Shown: positions 18,800-27,932 of the stretch, piece after piece
Position numbering within the stretch: the first letter of the stretch is position 1
How the letters are laid out: every line of letters begins with the position of its first letter
Origin: Verrucomicrobiota bacterium
GTDB taxonomy: Bacteria > Verrucomicrobiota > Verrucomicrobiia > Limisphaerales > UBA1319
Assembly: GCA_022711435.1 (NCBI GenBank)
Contig: JAKLFB010000005.1
Location: 124,001 to 188,000, forward strand
DNA length: 64,000 nucleotides
Reading direction: 5' to 3'
Position numbers and translations under genes: made by a program
Notes under the pieces: generated by a model
What the model was told of the DNA's origin: nothing
What the model saw: the letters and a program-made list of their open reading frames with translations, nothing else
Database searches by the model: none

Positions 18800-19564
18800 T
18801 CAACGGCTGCGAGACAGCCACCATACGGTGGCGACGTACTTTCTGCCTTTGACCAGGTAATCCCATAGGGTGGCGCCTGTCTTGCTCTCCCCTGCCCCGC
18901 GCGGCATGCAGACATAGGGCACTTCATGGACGCGATAACCACTCTGTATCGCTCGCACCAAAAAGTCAATGCAATACTCCCCGTAATCGCCCCGCAATCT
19001 CACGGCCCGGAGCACGTCCGCCCGCGCGGCGATGAACCCGCTCGTGTAATCGCGGATCTGGCGCCCCAGCATCTGCTGGGCGAACCGGTTGATGAGCCAG
19101 CTCAGCATCCGCGCCCGAGCCCCGTGGCCCCGGTCAGCCCCCCCCCGAATCCAGCGGGATCCGACCGCAATGTCCGCCCCCCCCTTCCAGACCTCGCCGA
19201 CCAGCCGGGCGACGTCCGCCGGCAGCATCGACATGTCGCAGTCCATCCACGTCACCAGGTCCGCCCCCATCGAATCGATTGCCAGATCGATGCCCGCTTG
19301 CAGGGCGGTGGTCAGCCCGCGCTCGCCCACCCGCCGGATCAGCCGGATCGAGCCGGGCGGCGCCCCGGCGCCATTGTCTCTCATGAGTTGCTCGACCGCA
19401 TCGCCGGTGCCGTCCGGCGAATCGTCATCCACAACCACAACCCGGTGCGGCGTGATCGCATGACGGAGAATCCCCAGGATGAGACCCCGGACGTTGTCCC
19501 GCTCATTGGCCGTGGGCAGCACCGTGCACGTCAGCGGGGGCCGTTTCTCATCGCCGTTGCTCAT
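18800..19564 (-). CDS. Glycosyltransferase family 2, polyprenol-phosphate mannosyltransferase-like
   Basis: This 254-residue GT-A enzyme probably transfers a sugar from a nucleotide donor to polyprenyl phosphate. It starts with TCTVLPTANERDNVRGLI, has VVVVDDDSPDGTGDAVEQL and the metal-binding 'WMDCDMSMLP' (DxD-like), and 'GSRWIRGGA', all typical of the DPM1 group. There is no C-terminal GtrA-like membrane domain. It would feed the GT39-like membrane glycosyltransferase at 21002, which uses polyprenyl-linked sugars. It starts 6 bp after the radical SAM gene, so tight coupling is likely. Confidence 0.85.
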   Translation of the reverse strand: MSNGDEKRPPLTCTVLPTANERDNVRGLILGILRHAITPHRVVVVDDDSPDGTGDAVEQLMRDNGAGAPPGSIRLIRRVGERGLTTALQAGIDLAIDSMGADLVTWMDCDMSMLPADVARLVGEVWKGGADIAVGSRWIRGGADRGHGARARMLSWLINRFAQQMLGRQIRDYTSGFIAARADVLRAVRLRGDYGEYCIDFLVRAIQSGYRVHEVPYVCMPRGAGESKTGATLWDYLVKGRKYVATVWWLSRSR

Positions 19565-19570
19565 CGTCCC

Positions 19571-20995
19571 TCAACGCGAGAGGCCAAAAATGGCAAATGC
19601 ACCCCGGAATTGCCCCCAGAGCTCGCCCCAGGACCGGGTGCGGACCAGGCGACGCAGGATGTGGCTGGGGCGGAGGTAGAACTCGATATGGGCCTCATTG
19701 AGAAATCGCTGGAACTGGTCTGCCGTCAGCGCCGGCGGCACGTAGGGAGTGGTCTGATGATCGCAGATGCTCGTCATTCTCGAGATATCCGGGCAATGGC
19801 CCTGGGCCGCCAGCCGATCGTGCAGCTCGCTCCCTGCGAAAGGGACGAACTTGTTGAAATGGGCATAATCCAGCTTGAGCCGCTTGGCAAAATCCACCGT
19901 CCGGCGCAGGCTGGCCCATGTCTCGAGAGGTGTGCCGACAATGAAATCGCCGCGGACGCTCAGGCCGGCTTCCTGGGCCCAGCGAACGGCTTGTTCGTTG
20001 CGCTCGACCGTGCTGCCCTTGCGCAGGGAGGCCAATATCTCCGGATCGCCTGATTCCAGCCCGTAGAGCACCTGCCAGCACCCCGCCGCCCTCATGCGCC
20101 GCAATAGCTCCGGTGTCACGGTGTTGACGTGCGTCAGGCAGGTCCACGGAAACCGCCAGCGCTTGGCCCGCAGCCCGTCGCAGATCTCCATCACCCGCCG
20201 CGGATCGAACGTGAACGTGTCGTCGAAAAACCGGATCTCGAGCGCCTTGTGCCGATGCAGGCATTCATCGACCTCCGCCAGCACCCGCTCCGGGCTGTGG
20301 GCGCGCGCCGCATTCCCAAAGACGGTCCGATCGCAGAACGTGCATCGATAGGGGCAGCCGCGCGAGGTGATCACGGTGGCCAGAGGCAGCCGCCGATAGG
20401 AGGCGGGCGTGGGCGAGTAGGCAGCCAGCGGCGGCAGCAACCCCCTCGCCGGCATCGGCAGCCGGTCCAGATCCTGGATATACGGGCGGGGCTCCGTCAC
20501 CACCACCCGGCCCTCTCGCCGAATCGCCAATCCCGGCACCTTCGCCAGGTCGCCAGACGCGCCTTGCTCGATATGCCGCGCCACGTCGAGCATGGTCCAT
20601 TCGCCTTCGCCCACGACGCCGATGTCGAAATCATCCCCCGCGAGCGCCAGCGCAGGCACGGCCGAAACATGGGCGCCTCCCAGGACGAGCACAGACTCCG
20701 GCATCTGGCTCCGGATGCGCCGCGCCGTAATGCACGCCTCTTCGAATGCCGGCGTCGTGCTGGTGATGCCCACAACCCGCGGCTGGAAAGCGATCAGCGC
20801 CGCCATCAGCGAGTCCAAGGAAAGCCCGAGGGTGCAATCGTAGATCCGGGCGGGATATCCGTGCTGCTCGAGGACGGCGGCCAGATAGGCCAAGCCCAGC
20901 GGCGGAACGAGGTTGACCACGGCCTTCATGCTGGCGGTCTTCCCGGCCACATGGTCAGCCGTGTACGGCGGCGCGATGAGTGCGATCCGTGTCAA
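19571..20995 (-). CDS. B12-binding-domain radical SAM protein
   Basis: This 474-residue enzyme has an N-terminal cobalamin-binding-like Rossmann domain (start IALIAPPYT, then PPLGLAYLAAVLEQHG and 'VLVLGGAHVSAVPALAL') and a radical SAM barrel with the CxxxCxxC cluster in ITSRGCPYRCTFCDRTVFG. It belongs to the large BchE/P-methylase-like class whose members often methylate or rearrange unactivated carbons. Flanking genes are glycosyltransferases, so a lipid, sugar or the cluster's peptide could be the substrate. It differs from the two CX7CX2C enzymes of the same operon and should not be grouped with them. Confidence 0.88.
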   Translation of the reverse strand: MTRIALIAPPYTADHVAGKTASMKAVVNLVPPLGLAYLAAVLEQHGYPARIYDCTLGLSLDSLMAALIAFQPRVVGITSTTPAFEEACITARRIRSQMPESVLVLGGAHVSAVPALALAGDDFDIGVVGEGEWTMLDVARHIEQGASGDLAKVPGLAIRREGRVVVTEPRPYIQDLDRLPMPARGLLPPLAAYSPTPASYRRLPLATVITSRGCPYRCTFCDRTVFGNAARAHSPERVLAEVDECLHRHKALEIRFFDDTFTFDPRRVMEICDGLRAKRWRFPWTCLTHVNTVTPELLRRMRAAGCWQVLYGLESGDPEILASLRKGSTVERNEQAVRWAQEAGLSVRGDFIVGTPLETWASLRRTVDFAKRLKLDYAHFNKFVPFAGSELHDRLAAQGHCPDISRMTSICDHQTTPYVPPALTADQFQRFLNEAHIEFYLRPSHILRRLVRTRSWGELWGQFRGAFAIFGLSR

Positions 20996-21001
20996 TCTCA
21001 G

Positions 21002-22348
21002 CTAAGGTTCTGTGCAACAGTTCTTTCCGCCCTTGACGGGGCGGCGCCCCCGCGTCCAGATCCACTCATACCCCAGCAGCGACAAGAGAATCAAGCAGCC
21101 ATCGTATGGCAAGCGGTATCGGGGCGCGCCGTAGAAAACGAACGCAACCAGCGTGATGCCCAGCAGCGGCAGCACCAGCATCCCCTTGGCAAAGGCCGGA
21201 ATCCGATCCCTCGCTCCGCTCGATGGCGCCGCGGGTCCGCCGCCATCGCGACTCGCGAGCCGTGCCGGCAGCGGCGCCGCCAGCCCCATCAGCGCCGGCA
21301 GCAGCAGGAACAGGCAAACCCCCGCCCTCAACCACCGCTCGAGCCGGGGCTGAATCTCGGCCAGCGGCCAATAGGGCGCCGCCCCATACAGATCCAGCAC
21401 GTGCTCGACGGAATAGGTCAGCCAGGTCATGGGATGCTCCCGGAGGAAATCCCACGTCGTCCGGAGCAGGAAAAAACCGTCGAGAATGTCGTGATTGAGG
21501 ATGATCGGCTCGTTCTTGGCCTTATAGTAGAGAGCGGGAGGCGTGCTGTGAACCCAGCGCCCGCCTTCGCGGTCCATGCCCACGACATACTTCGCGTAGG
21601 TGCGGCCGTGCAGGAGCTCGAGCGCGATGCTGGCGACGGCCCGGCGGGCCGGATCTTCCGCAGGCGCGGCGCTCTTCTGCCCGCTGGCGAGGCCGATCGC
21701 CAGCACCGCGCCAGCCAGCCCCGCGAACAACCACCGCTGCCGGCGCAACAGCCCGTACCACGCGCTCGCAATCGGCAGAAGCACGGCCAGCAGCCACACG
21801 TTCTCCTTGAACTCGGCCGCCAGGGCAAAGGCCGTGCCCGAAAGCACCCCGCCCAGGAAATGAGCGGCCGAGCCCCGCCAGCCGCGCAAATAGAAATAAT
21901 AGCCGGCGACCAACAGAAACATGAAGAGCGTCTCCGTCAGAAGGAAGCAGCATTGGCACGCAAAGGGCACGTAGACCGCCGCCGCCAGCAACGCCCCCCT
22001 CCCCAGCGCCCGCCCCAGCAGCTGGACCCCGATCAGCCCGATCAGGACCGACGTGATCAGGTCGGCGCCGATGTTCAGCCAGGGGAATGTTCGGACCGGA
22101 TCGAGGCCCGCATGGCGCATCGTCGCACAGAGCTTCGGAACGGCCAGGCACGCGATGGATTCGTCGTAGGCGCTGAGCGGCTCGCCGCGGTAGATCTGGT
22201 CGCCAAGCCCCGCGTAATACTCCATGTCCGAAAACCGGTTCAGCATCGGCGCCTGCGCCAGGAAGTGCCAGCAGGCCAATCGCATCGCAAGACCCACCGC
22301 CACACAGGCCGCCAGCCAGGATCCTCCAATGGCTTGAAGCGCCGTCAT
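21002..22348 (-). CDS. Polytopic membrane glycosyltransferase, GT39/GT83-like
   Basis: The 448-residue product has roughly 10-12 hydrophobic helices. A first helix (ALQAIGGSWLAACVAVGLAMRLACW) is followed by a periplasmic-type loop with 'FSDMEYYAGLGDQIYRGEPLS', which has acidic residues where GT-C enzymes carry a catalytic Asp/Glu. I infer transfer of a polyprenyl-phosphate-linked sugar to a surface acceptor. The start at 22348 (MTALQAIGG) lies 7 bp after the stop of the upstream gene; upstream in-frame ATGs would overlap that gene. It ends 6 bp before the radical SAM gene at 20995. Exact donor and acceptor are unknown. Confidence 0.72.
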   Translation of the reverse strand: MTALQAIGGSWLAACVAVGLAMRLACWHFLAQAPMLNRFSDMEYYAGLGDQIYRGEPLSAYDESIACLAVPKLCATMRHAGLDPVRTFPWLNIGADLITSVLIGLIGVQLLGRALGRGALLAAAVYVPFACQCCFLLTETLFMFLLVAGYYFYLRGWRGSAAHFLGGVLSGTAFALAAEFKENVWLLAVLLPIASAWYGLLRRQRWLFAGLAGAVLAIGLASGQKSAAPAEDPARRAVASIALELLHGRTYAKYVVGMDREGGRWVHSTPPALYYKAKNEPIILNHDILDGFFLLRTTWDFLREHPMTWLTYSVEHVLDLYGAAPYWPLAEIQPRLERWLRAGVCLFLLLPALMGLAAPLPARLASRDGGGPAAPSSGARDRIPAFAKGMLVLPLLGITLVAFVFYGAPRYRLPYDGCLILLSLLGYEWIWTRGRRPVKGGKNCCTEP

Positions 22349-22355
22349 TCGAATC

Positions 22356-24311
22356 CTAAACACCGTCGTATGTATAGGCCCGCTCTTCCTGGACGGCGCG
22401 CAGGAAGAAGTTGTCATTCTTATCCGCGAGGTTCTTCTCCCTGGCAACTGAATCCAGGCCGAGGAACAGGAACCGGCCGCCGTCCTCGACAAGATAGCCG
22501 CGCTGCATCAGCTCCTCGATGGCCTGCTCGAGATCGGGCGGGCCAGAACCGAGGCCGGCTTGCCGCGCGGCCCGCTCGAGATCCTCCCAGCGGCACGGCT
22601 CGCGAGCGGCCAGGAGAATCGCTTTGGCAATCCCTCCGTAGCAATCGGTCCGGCCGCACCCGCCCCGCCGGTCGCGCACGATGAGCTGGCCGTCCTGGGC
22701 GACAAAATCGAGCTTCGATCGGCGCGATTCGCTCTTCCAGGCGGCGATGGCCGCCTGCGCCGAGCGGCTGCAGGCCGGCGGGCCGATGGGGCACATCCGG
22801 CCGCCATGCTGGTTGCGGTCTTGGAAACAATAGGCAAATTCCGCAATCGCCGCCTCCGGCAGCGCGTAGATATAGCGGTAAGCTCTACTGGGGTCGAGCT
22901 GCATGCCCCACCGGCCCGCCTCCCGATAGAGCGGGCTGTGCCGATCGATCGAAATGCGGATCAGCTGCTTCGGAGGCGGCAGATGGTAGAGCTTGGGCAT
23001 CACCGCCGCCATCGCCTCGTAGTCCGCTTGAGTCTCGCCCGGTATCCCCGCGATGATATGCCAGATGACGTCGATCCCCAGCTCGCTGGTCATCACCAGA
23101 AAATGCAGGTTGTCGAGCAGCGTCCCCCCCTTGCGCATGATCTCCAGGAGGCGCGTCGACAGGCTCTCCAGACCGGCCCCGAGATATCGGACGCCCGCCG
23201 ATCGCAGCACTTCCAGCTGCGAACGCGTCGCCCCCACGGTGATCTCCTGCCACATCGCCCGGTAGGGTCGGCTGGACCGCAGCCGCGGAAACGCCCCTTC
23301 CAGCAGGGCCGGATTGATCACGTTGTCGCTCACCATCACGTAGTGGACCTGATACCGCGCGCAGAGCTCGGATAATTCCTGGACAAAACGCTCAGGGCTC
23401 TTCCCTCGAAAAAGATTGCGCGGGCCGTTCAAGCCGCAAAACAAACACTGCCGGCGCTGCCCTTTCCAGCAGCCGCGCGAGCCCTCCATCGGGATCGAGT
23501 AGAAATGCCGCTGCCAGCCTTCGCCTTTTCTCAGCAGATCGAAGTAATCGCTGTAGTCGGGTGCCGGCAGATCGTCGAGACGCGGGACCATGTCCGGCTC
23601 GACATCCGCCGCCCGCACCCCGGAGCCGCCCTCGAGCCAGCGGCGCGATACGATCCCCCTTTCAGGGAACGCATTCCGCTCCGGATCCTCGAGCCATCCG
23701 GCCAGATCCACCAGGCACCGCTCGCCCTCGCCAATGCAGACGTAATCGATGAAATCAAAGGCCTTCAGCAACCCGATGCCCATCTCGGCCATGCAGTTCG
23801 CGCCGCCAAAAACGATCGGCTTGCCCGGGTAGCGAGCCCGAAGGCGCCGCGCCAGCGCCAGCGAGGCCGCATTCTGCTCGTAGCAGGTGCTGAAACCCAG
23901 GAGGCCATACCGGCCAAGATCGCGCGCCGCGACCTCCTCGAGCCAGGCCTTGGCCTTGGCCTCGACGGCGCGCATCCGGCGGATGTGGCCCAGATAAACG
24001 GCCCGGTTCAGCACAAGGGCATTGTCGACACCGCGCATCGCCGGCCGAATGATCTCGCGAAAAAAAACCTCCCAGTCCGGGATCTGATCGTTCAGCAGCC
24101 CCGCGAAAATGCGTTCGCCGAGCAACACGGGCGACGCCCAGCCTTGCAGGAATGAGTACTCGTCCGGGCCAATGTGGCGCGCGAACTCGAGCGCGAGGTT
24201 GCCGACCGTGCAGCCATGGCCCGCCTGGCGCAAGCAGGCCTTCAGCAAGCCGGCCCCCAGGTGCGGAGAGTGCACGATCCCAAACGGCAAATAGTGGATC
24301 AGAACTTCCAC
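22356..24311 (-). CDS. RiPP-maturation B12 radical SAM protein (putative peptide C-methyltransferase), copy 2
   Basis: This 651-residue protein belongs to the radical SAM group often called RiPP maturation radical SAM protein 1 (TIGR03975-like). An N-terminal B12-binding-like domain (residues 1-200, LPFGIVHSPHLGAGLLKACL and IVFGGANCMAEMG) precedes a radical SAM domain with the unusual CX7CX2C cluster Cys281, Cys289, Cys292 in EGSRGCWKGQRRQCLFCGLN. That spacing is diagnostic for this family. A C-terminal ~170-residue region ends in a predicted winged-helix-like segment. Family members C-methylate Val, Ile and similar side chains in proteusins. It overlaps the ABC exporter gene by 13 bp. The substrate is inferred to be the peptide at 31891-32157. 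Confidence 0.88.
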   Translation of the reverse strand: MEVLIHYLPFGIVHSPHLGAGLLKACLRQAGHGCTVGNLALEFARHIGPDEYSFLQGWASPVLLGERIFAGLLNDQIPDWEVFFREIIRPAMRGVDNALVLNRAVYLGHIRRMRAVEAKAKAWLEEVAARDLGRYGLLGFSTCYEQNAASLALARRLRARYPGKPIVFGGANCMAEMGIGLLKAFDFIDYVCIGEGERCLVDLAGWLEDPERNAFPERGIVSRRWLEGGSGVRAADVEPDMVPRLDDLPAPDYSDYFDLLRKGEGWQRHFYSIPMEGSRGCWKGQRRQCLFCGLNGPRNLFRGKSPERFVQELSELCARYQVHYVMVSDNVINPALLEGAFPRLRSSRPYRAMWQEITVGATRSQLEVLRSAGVRYLGAGLESLSTRLLEIMRKGGTLLDNLHFLVMTSELGIDVIWHIIAGIPGETQADYEAMAAVMPKLYHLPPPKQLIRISIDRHSPLYREAGRWGMQLDPSRAYRYIYALPEAAIAEFAYCFQDRNQHGGRMCPIGPPACSRSAQAAIAAWKSESRRSKLDFVAQDGQLIVRDRRGGCGRTDCYGGIAKAILLAAREPCRWEDLERAARQAGLGSGPPDLEQAIEELMQRGYLVEDGGRFLFLGLDSVAREKNLADKNDNFFLRAVQEERAYTYDGV

Positions 24312-26119
24312 GGATCAAACCGGTTCAGGCCGGACATGCCGCCCCCCGCGGGAGGATCGACGATGCCGCCCCGGCGTTTCCGGCCGATGCCCACCCGGTC
24401 TTCGCCGGTTTCGGGCCCGGCCGGCAATCCGGCAGAATAGCGGGCGCCGGGACGTGTCGGCAGATCGACGATCGAGTCCGCCAGCTCCCGATCCTGCGCG
24501 TCCTGGCTCATCATGATCAGCAGCAGATCCGGACGCGCCGCCCGCAGGCCGGACACGATCCGCCGGCGGACGTCAAATGGGATGTGCGACAGAGCCTCGT
24601 CCAGGATGAGGACATGAGGCTCATGATACATCGCGAACGCCATGAACAGCCTCTGGCACTCCCCATCCGAGATCAGGTTCCAATCCATCGCGATGGGGTT
24701 CCGGATCCCCAGCGGCAACGAGTCGATCAGCTCCGCGCATTGGCAGATGTCGAGGCACCGCTCGAGCCGGGCCTGATCGAGCTGGCTGTCGGGGTGGCTC
24801 AGCTCGCAGTTTTCGGCGATGGTTCCCGCCGGCCAGTAGCCCTCTTTCTCGAGGTAGACGATGCGGCAGGCCGCCGGCGGCGCAATCCCCGGCATCCCCT
24901 CGAAGCCATACTCCCCCTCGAGCATCGGCAGAAGGCCGGCCAGCACCAGGCCCGTCGTCGTCTTGCCCGACCCGTTCGGACCCGCCAGCAGATAGCTCCG
25001 GCCAGGATCGAACTCGAGGTCCAGCAGCCGGATCCGCTGATCCCCGCGCAGGACCGTCGCGCGCCGGAGCTGCAGGCGCCGCAGCGGCCCCTCGAGCGCG
25101 CCGCTCGAAGGCGCCTCGGCCGGCGCCAGGGCCGGAGTCCGCCGGTCGCGCAAATCGTAAATCCAGTAAAACCGCTTCAAGGCCGCCCGCGTCTCCTGAA
25201 AGCCAAGAAAGAAATTGATGAGATAATGGATGGGGATCGCCATGCGACCATAGAGCACCAGAAACGCAAAGATGGTGCCCAGCGACTCGATGATTGAGCC
25301 CTGCTGGAAGCCCAGGAAGAGGATGAAGAACGTGAAGATGATGTGCGCATGCCCCGCGCCGGAACCCAGCGCTGTCTCGATCATGCGCATGTTGATCTCG
25401 ATCCGCCACCGGGGACGATACTTCTCGATCCACTGGCCCAGGACCGGCGACAGCAACCGGAACACCTTCAGGGTCACAATGCCGGATAGCATGTTCTGAA
25501 TCCGGCCGCTGAGGTCCTGGTCGATCTGCCGTATGGCCGTCTGGCGCCGGAGCAGCACCCCGGCGAAACGGATCTGAAAAAGAAACAGCAGGGCAAAAAA
25601 CACCAGGCAGATCAGCGCCAGCCGAGCATTGAAATAGAGCATCAGGCCAAAACAGCCCAGCAGCAGCAGGACGTTGGTATACAAACCGGTCAGATCGGAG
25701 AAGACAAAGCCAGCAACCCGCAGGGTGTCGTTGAACAGGCAATAGAGCAGATCCCCGCGCGGCAGCGACTTGACCACCGACAGATCCTTCCCCAGGAAGT
25801 TCTGCAGCGCATCATGCAGGATCCGGACGTGGATGCGGTAGGCGAGGTGAAGCCCGAAGTAGTTCAAGACCAGCTCCGTCGAAAACCGGGCGCCGTAATA
25901 GAGCAGCGCCAGCCCGCTGATGGCCAGGAAGGGCCTCAGATCCCGGTGCATGACCACCTGCTGCGTCGCCATCTGAATCAGAAACGGCTCCGTGAGCGTC
26001 AGCGGGATGGCCACCAGCACTATCAGCGCCATCAGCAGCGCCAGCCGCCAGCGGTCGGCGCTCAGATACCTCAGAGCCCGCCGCGAATGGTTCAGACTTG
26101 ACGTGTGACTCGATTGCAC
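24299..26119 (-). CDS. ABC exporter half-transporter with a degenerate ATPase domain
   Basis: The 606-residue protein fuses a six-helix exporter domain (about residues 25-320) to a nucleotide-binding domain (about 350-560). Walker A is GPNGSGKTTTG and Walker B is VLILDEALSH. The signature is ISDGECQRL rather than LSGGQ, the Q-loop position reads YLEKEGYWPAG, and the H-loop His appears replaced by Gln in IMMSQDAQD. It has no N-terminal C39 peptidase, so it cannot trim a double-glycine leader itself. A ~45-residue Gly/Arg-rich tail runs into the downstream gene. In this locus it is the likely peptide exporter or immunity pump. Confidence 0.85.
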   Translation of the reverse strand: MQSSHTSSLNHSRRALRYLSADRWRLALLMALIVLVAIPLTLTEPFLIQMATQQVVMHRDLRPFLAISGLALLYYGARFSTELVLNYFGLHLAYRIHVRILHDALQNFLGKDLSVVKSLPRGDLLYCLFNDTLRVAGFVFSDLTGLYTNVLLLLGCFGLMLYFNARLALICLVFFALLFLFQIRFAGVLLRRQTAIRQIDQDLSGRIQNMLSGIVTLKVFRLLSPVLGQWIEKYRPRWRIEINMRMIETALGSGAGHAHIIFTFFILFLGFQQGSIIESLGTIFAFLVLYGRMAIPIHYLINFFLGFQETRAALKRFYWIYDLRDRRTPALAPAEAPSSGALEGPLRRLQLRRATVLRGDQRIRLLDLEFDPGRSYLLAGPNGSGKTTTGLVLAGLLPMLEGEYGFEGMPGIAPPAACRIVYLEKEGYWPAGTIAENCELSHPDSQLDQARLERCLDICQCAELIDSLPLGIRNPIAMDWNLISDGECQRLFMAFAMYHEPHVLILDEALSHIPFDVRRRIVSGLRAARPDLLLIMMSQDAQDRELADSIVDLPTRPGARYSAGLPAGPETGEDRVGIGRKRRGGIVDPPAGGGMSGLNRFDPWKF

Positions 26120-26192
26120 CTCGCTGCTTATGATGAGCTCGGTTCACTGTAGCCGCCGAGAACACCATTGACACGCAAAAAAGCGGAACGCT

Positions 26193-27932
26193 TCAGCGCG
26201 CGACGCGGCCGGCCGGCGCCGCGGGGCCCGGATCAAGGCGATCCCCATGTTCCAGCGGCTCGCTGGCCTTGGCGCTGCGGCCCAAAGCCACCCACTCGAG
26301 TATCCCGTCGGCGGTCGAATCGACATCGAGCGGCAGGACCGTCAGGCTGGGGGCGCCCGCCCGGCGATTGCCAAGAAGGACGATGCCAGCCGCCTCCCCC
26401 TCGAGCGCGAGGGCGGCCGGCTCGGCCGCAGGCTTCAGGGAGACACCCGCCGGAAGCTGCAGCCAGGCGGGTCGATCGTAGCCCAGCGAGATGATCAACA
26501 GACAGTCCATCCGGCACCAGAGGGTGAAGAAACCTGTCGCGCCATAATGATCGGGCAGGAGGAATCCGTCCTCCCGCCGATGGATCCACTTCACCGGAAA
26601 TGCCGCTTGCAGCAAGGGCCTCACAGGCTGGATCTGAGCACCAGCTTCGGCGATCGCGCGCTCGTAGGCCGGCAGGCCGCCGTAGCCGAACGCCTCCTTG
26701 GTATCGGCTCGCTGCCAGTACATCAGGCCGCAGGGCGCAACCGACAGGCATGCGAAGATGAGCCTTCGGATCTCCACCTCCGGCAGGCGATCTGCCGGAC
26801 GATTGGTCGCAACGAACAACCCTGGCAGAACGACCTGGCGGGCGGGCTCGATCAGCGCCCGGTCGAACGAGAGCCAGAACAGCACGTCCTCGAGAGTCCC
26901 GCCCGCAGTCTGGATCTCGAACGTGTTGCACCCGACAAAATCCGACAGGCGCCCGTATACGTAATGCGAGCGCGGCCGATTGGCCGCATGAAGATGGATC
27001 AGCGCGGCGGGCCGGGACGCGGGCCGGATCGATGGCTGATCCTCCCGCACGGAAGGCAGCCGCTCGAGCATCCGCCGCGCATCGTCCAGGTAGGTGCCAA
27101 TGGGCAATCCACGCTCCCGCTCGACAGCGCAAAAATCGACGTCCAGCTCGAAGATCCGGCCGCCCTGGCGGCGGAGCGGGCCCGCCGGATCCAGATGAAG
27201 CTCCGCGCGAGTGTCGTCCTGGCATTCGGCGAGAAAGAATTGGGGCTCGACGGCAACCTCCGCAGCCTGGATCCATTGGCCGCCTGCCATCAGGATGACC
27301 GAGCATGCGGCGCCCGCCGGCGGGGCGTCCTGGACGCGGATCCTGACCATGCCTTGGGAGGGAACCCGGATGGGCTTGAACGGAGGCAGCTCGATCCCGT
27401 TGAGCCGGAGGGAATCGATCGCGCGGTCCTGATCGGACGTGTTGGCGACCGTGAGCCAGGCCTCCGAGCCCGTCCTGACCAGGTCGCGAACAATCAGATC
27501 GGCCCGGCGGGCCCGCTCGGCCTGCAGCACAAAGTTCGTCGCAAGCGGCATGACCCGGCAGTCGACGATCTCGTCGCGGTGGCTCGGGTCCGCCAGCGGG
27601 ATCCGGATCTCGATGACCTGCTCATGATCCCAGACCTGGACAAAGGGCGCCGGCCGCCACGACCCGTTTCGGGTCTTGGCCGTAACTGCCGCCGACAGTC
27701 GGGCCCGCCACACCGGCAGCGGAGGACCCTCGATCTTCAGCAGGAGGCGGTACATCCCCGGATCGTGAAGCGAGTGCTCCTGGAACAGCACCAGCGGCGG
27801 GTATTGCGCGTTGAGCGCGAGCTTCGGGCCTCTCCAGGAAGCCGGCCAATCGATCATCGGCGCGATGAGCCATGCCAGCAGGAGGACCAGCAGGAGAAAC
27901 AGGCTCGGGAACCAGACCTTACGAAAAAACAT
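26193..27932 (-). CDS. Membrane-anchored extracytoplasmic protein, function unknown (possible TIM-barrel fold)
   Basis: The 579-residue product has one N-terminal transmembrane helix (FPSLFLLLVLLLAWLIAP) and a large exported part. Residues about 150-240 look like beta-sandwich folds ('WLTVANTSDQDRAIDSLRLNG'). The later part has 'CLSVAPCGLMYWQRADTKEAF' and 'LLQAAFPVKWIHRREDGFLL', a pattern like glycoside-hydrolase barrels, but I see no sure catalytic pair. The start at 27932 overlaps the upstream radical SAM gene by 14 bp, so expression is coupled. Being between the two CX7CX2C enzymes suggests a role in export, assembly or immunity of the peptide (inference). Confidence 0.6.
   Translation of the reverse strand: MFFRKVWFPSLFLLLVLLLAWLIAPMIDWPASWRGPKLALNAQYPPLVLFQEHSLHDPGMYRLLLKIEGPPLPVWRARLSAAVTAKTRNGSWRPAPFVQVWDHEQVIEIRIPLADPSHRDEIVDCRVMPLATNFVLQAERARRADLIVRDLVRTGSEAWLTVANTSDQDRAIDSLRLNGIELPPFKPIRVPSQGMVRIRVQDAPPAGAACSVILMAGGQWIQAAEVAVEPQFFLAECQDDTRAELHLDPAGPLRRQGGRIFELDVDFCAVERERGLPIGTYLDDARRMLERLPSVREDQPSIRPASRPAALIHLHAANRPRSHYVYGRLSDFVGCNTFEIQTAGGTLEDVLFWLSFDRALIEPARQVVLPGLFVATNRPADRLPEVEIRRLIFACLSVAPCGLMYWQRADTKEAFGYGGLPAYERAIAEAGAQIQPVRPLLQAAFPVKWIHRREDGFLLPDHYGATGFFTLWCRMDCLLIISLGYDRPAWLQLPAGVSLKPAAEPAALALEGEAAGIVLLGNRRAGAPSLTVLPLDVDSTADGILEWVALGRSAKASEPLEHGDRLDPGPAAPAGRVAR

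Noticed and set aside
20129..22684. Long + strand frames opposite the radical SAM, GT39 and ABC genes (also 27811-29820)
   Set aside because: They are antisense to genes with catalytic motifs and are Arg/Pro/Gln-rich, without domains.
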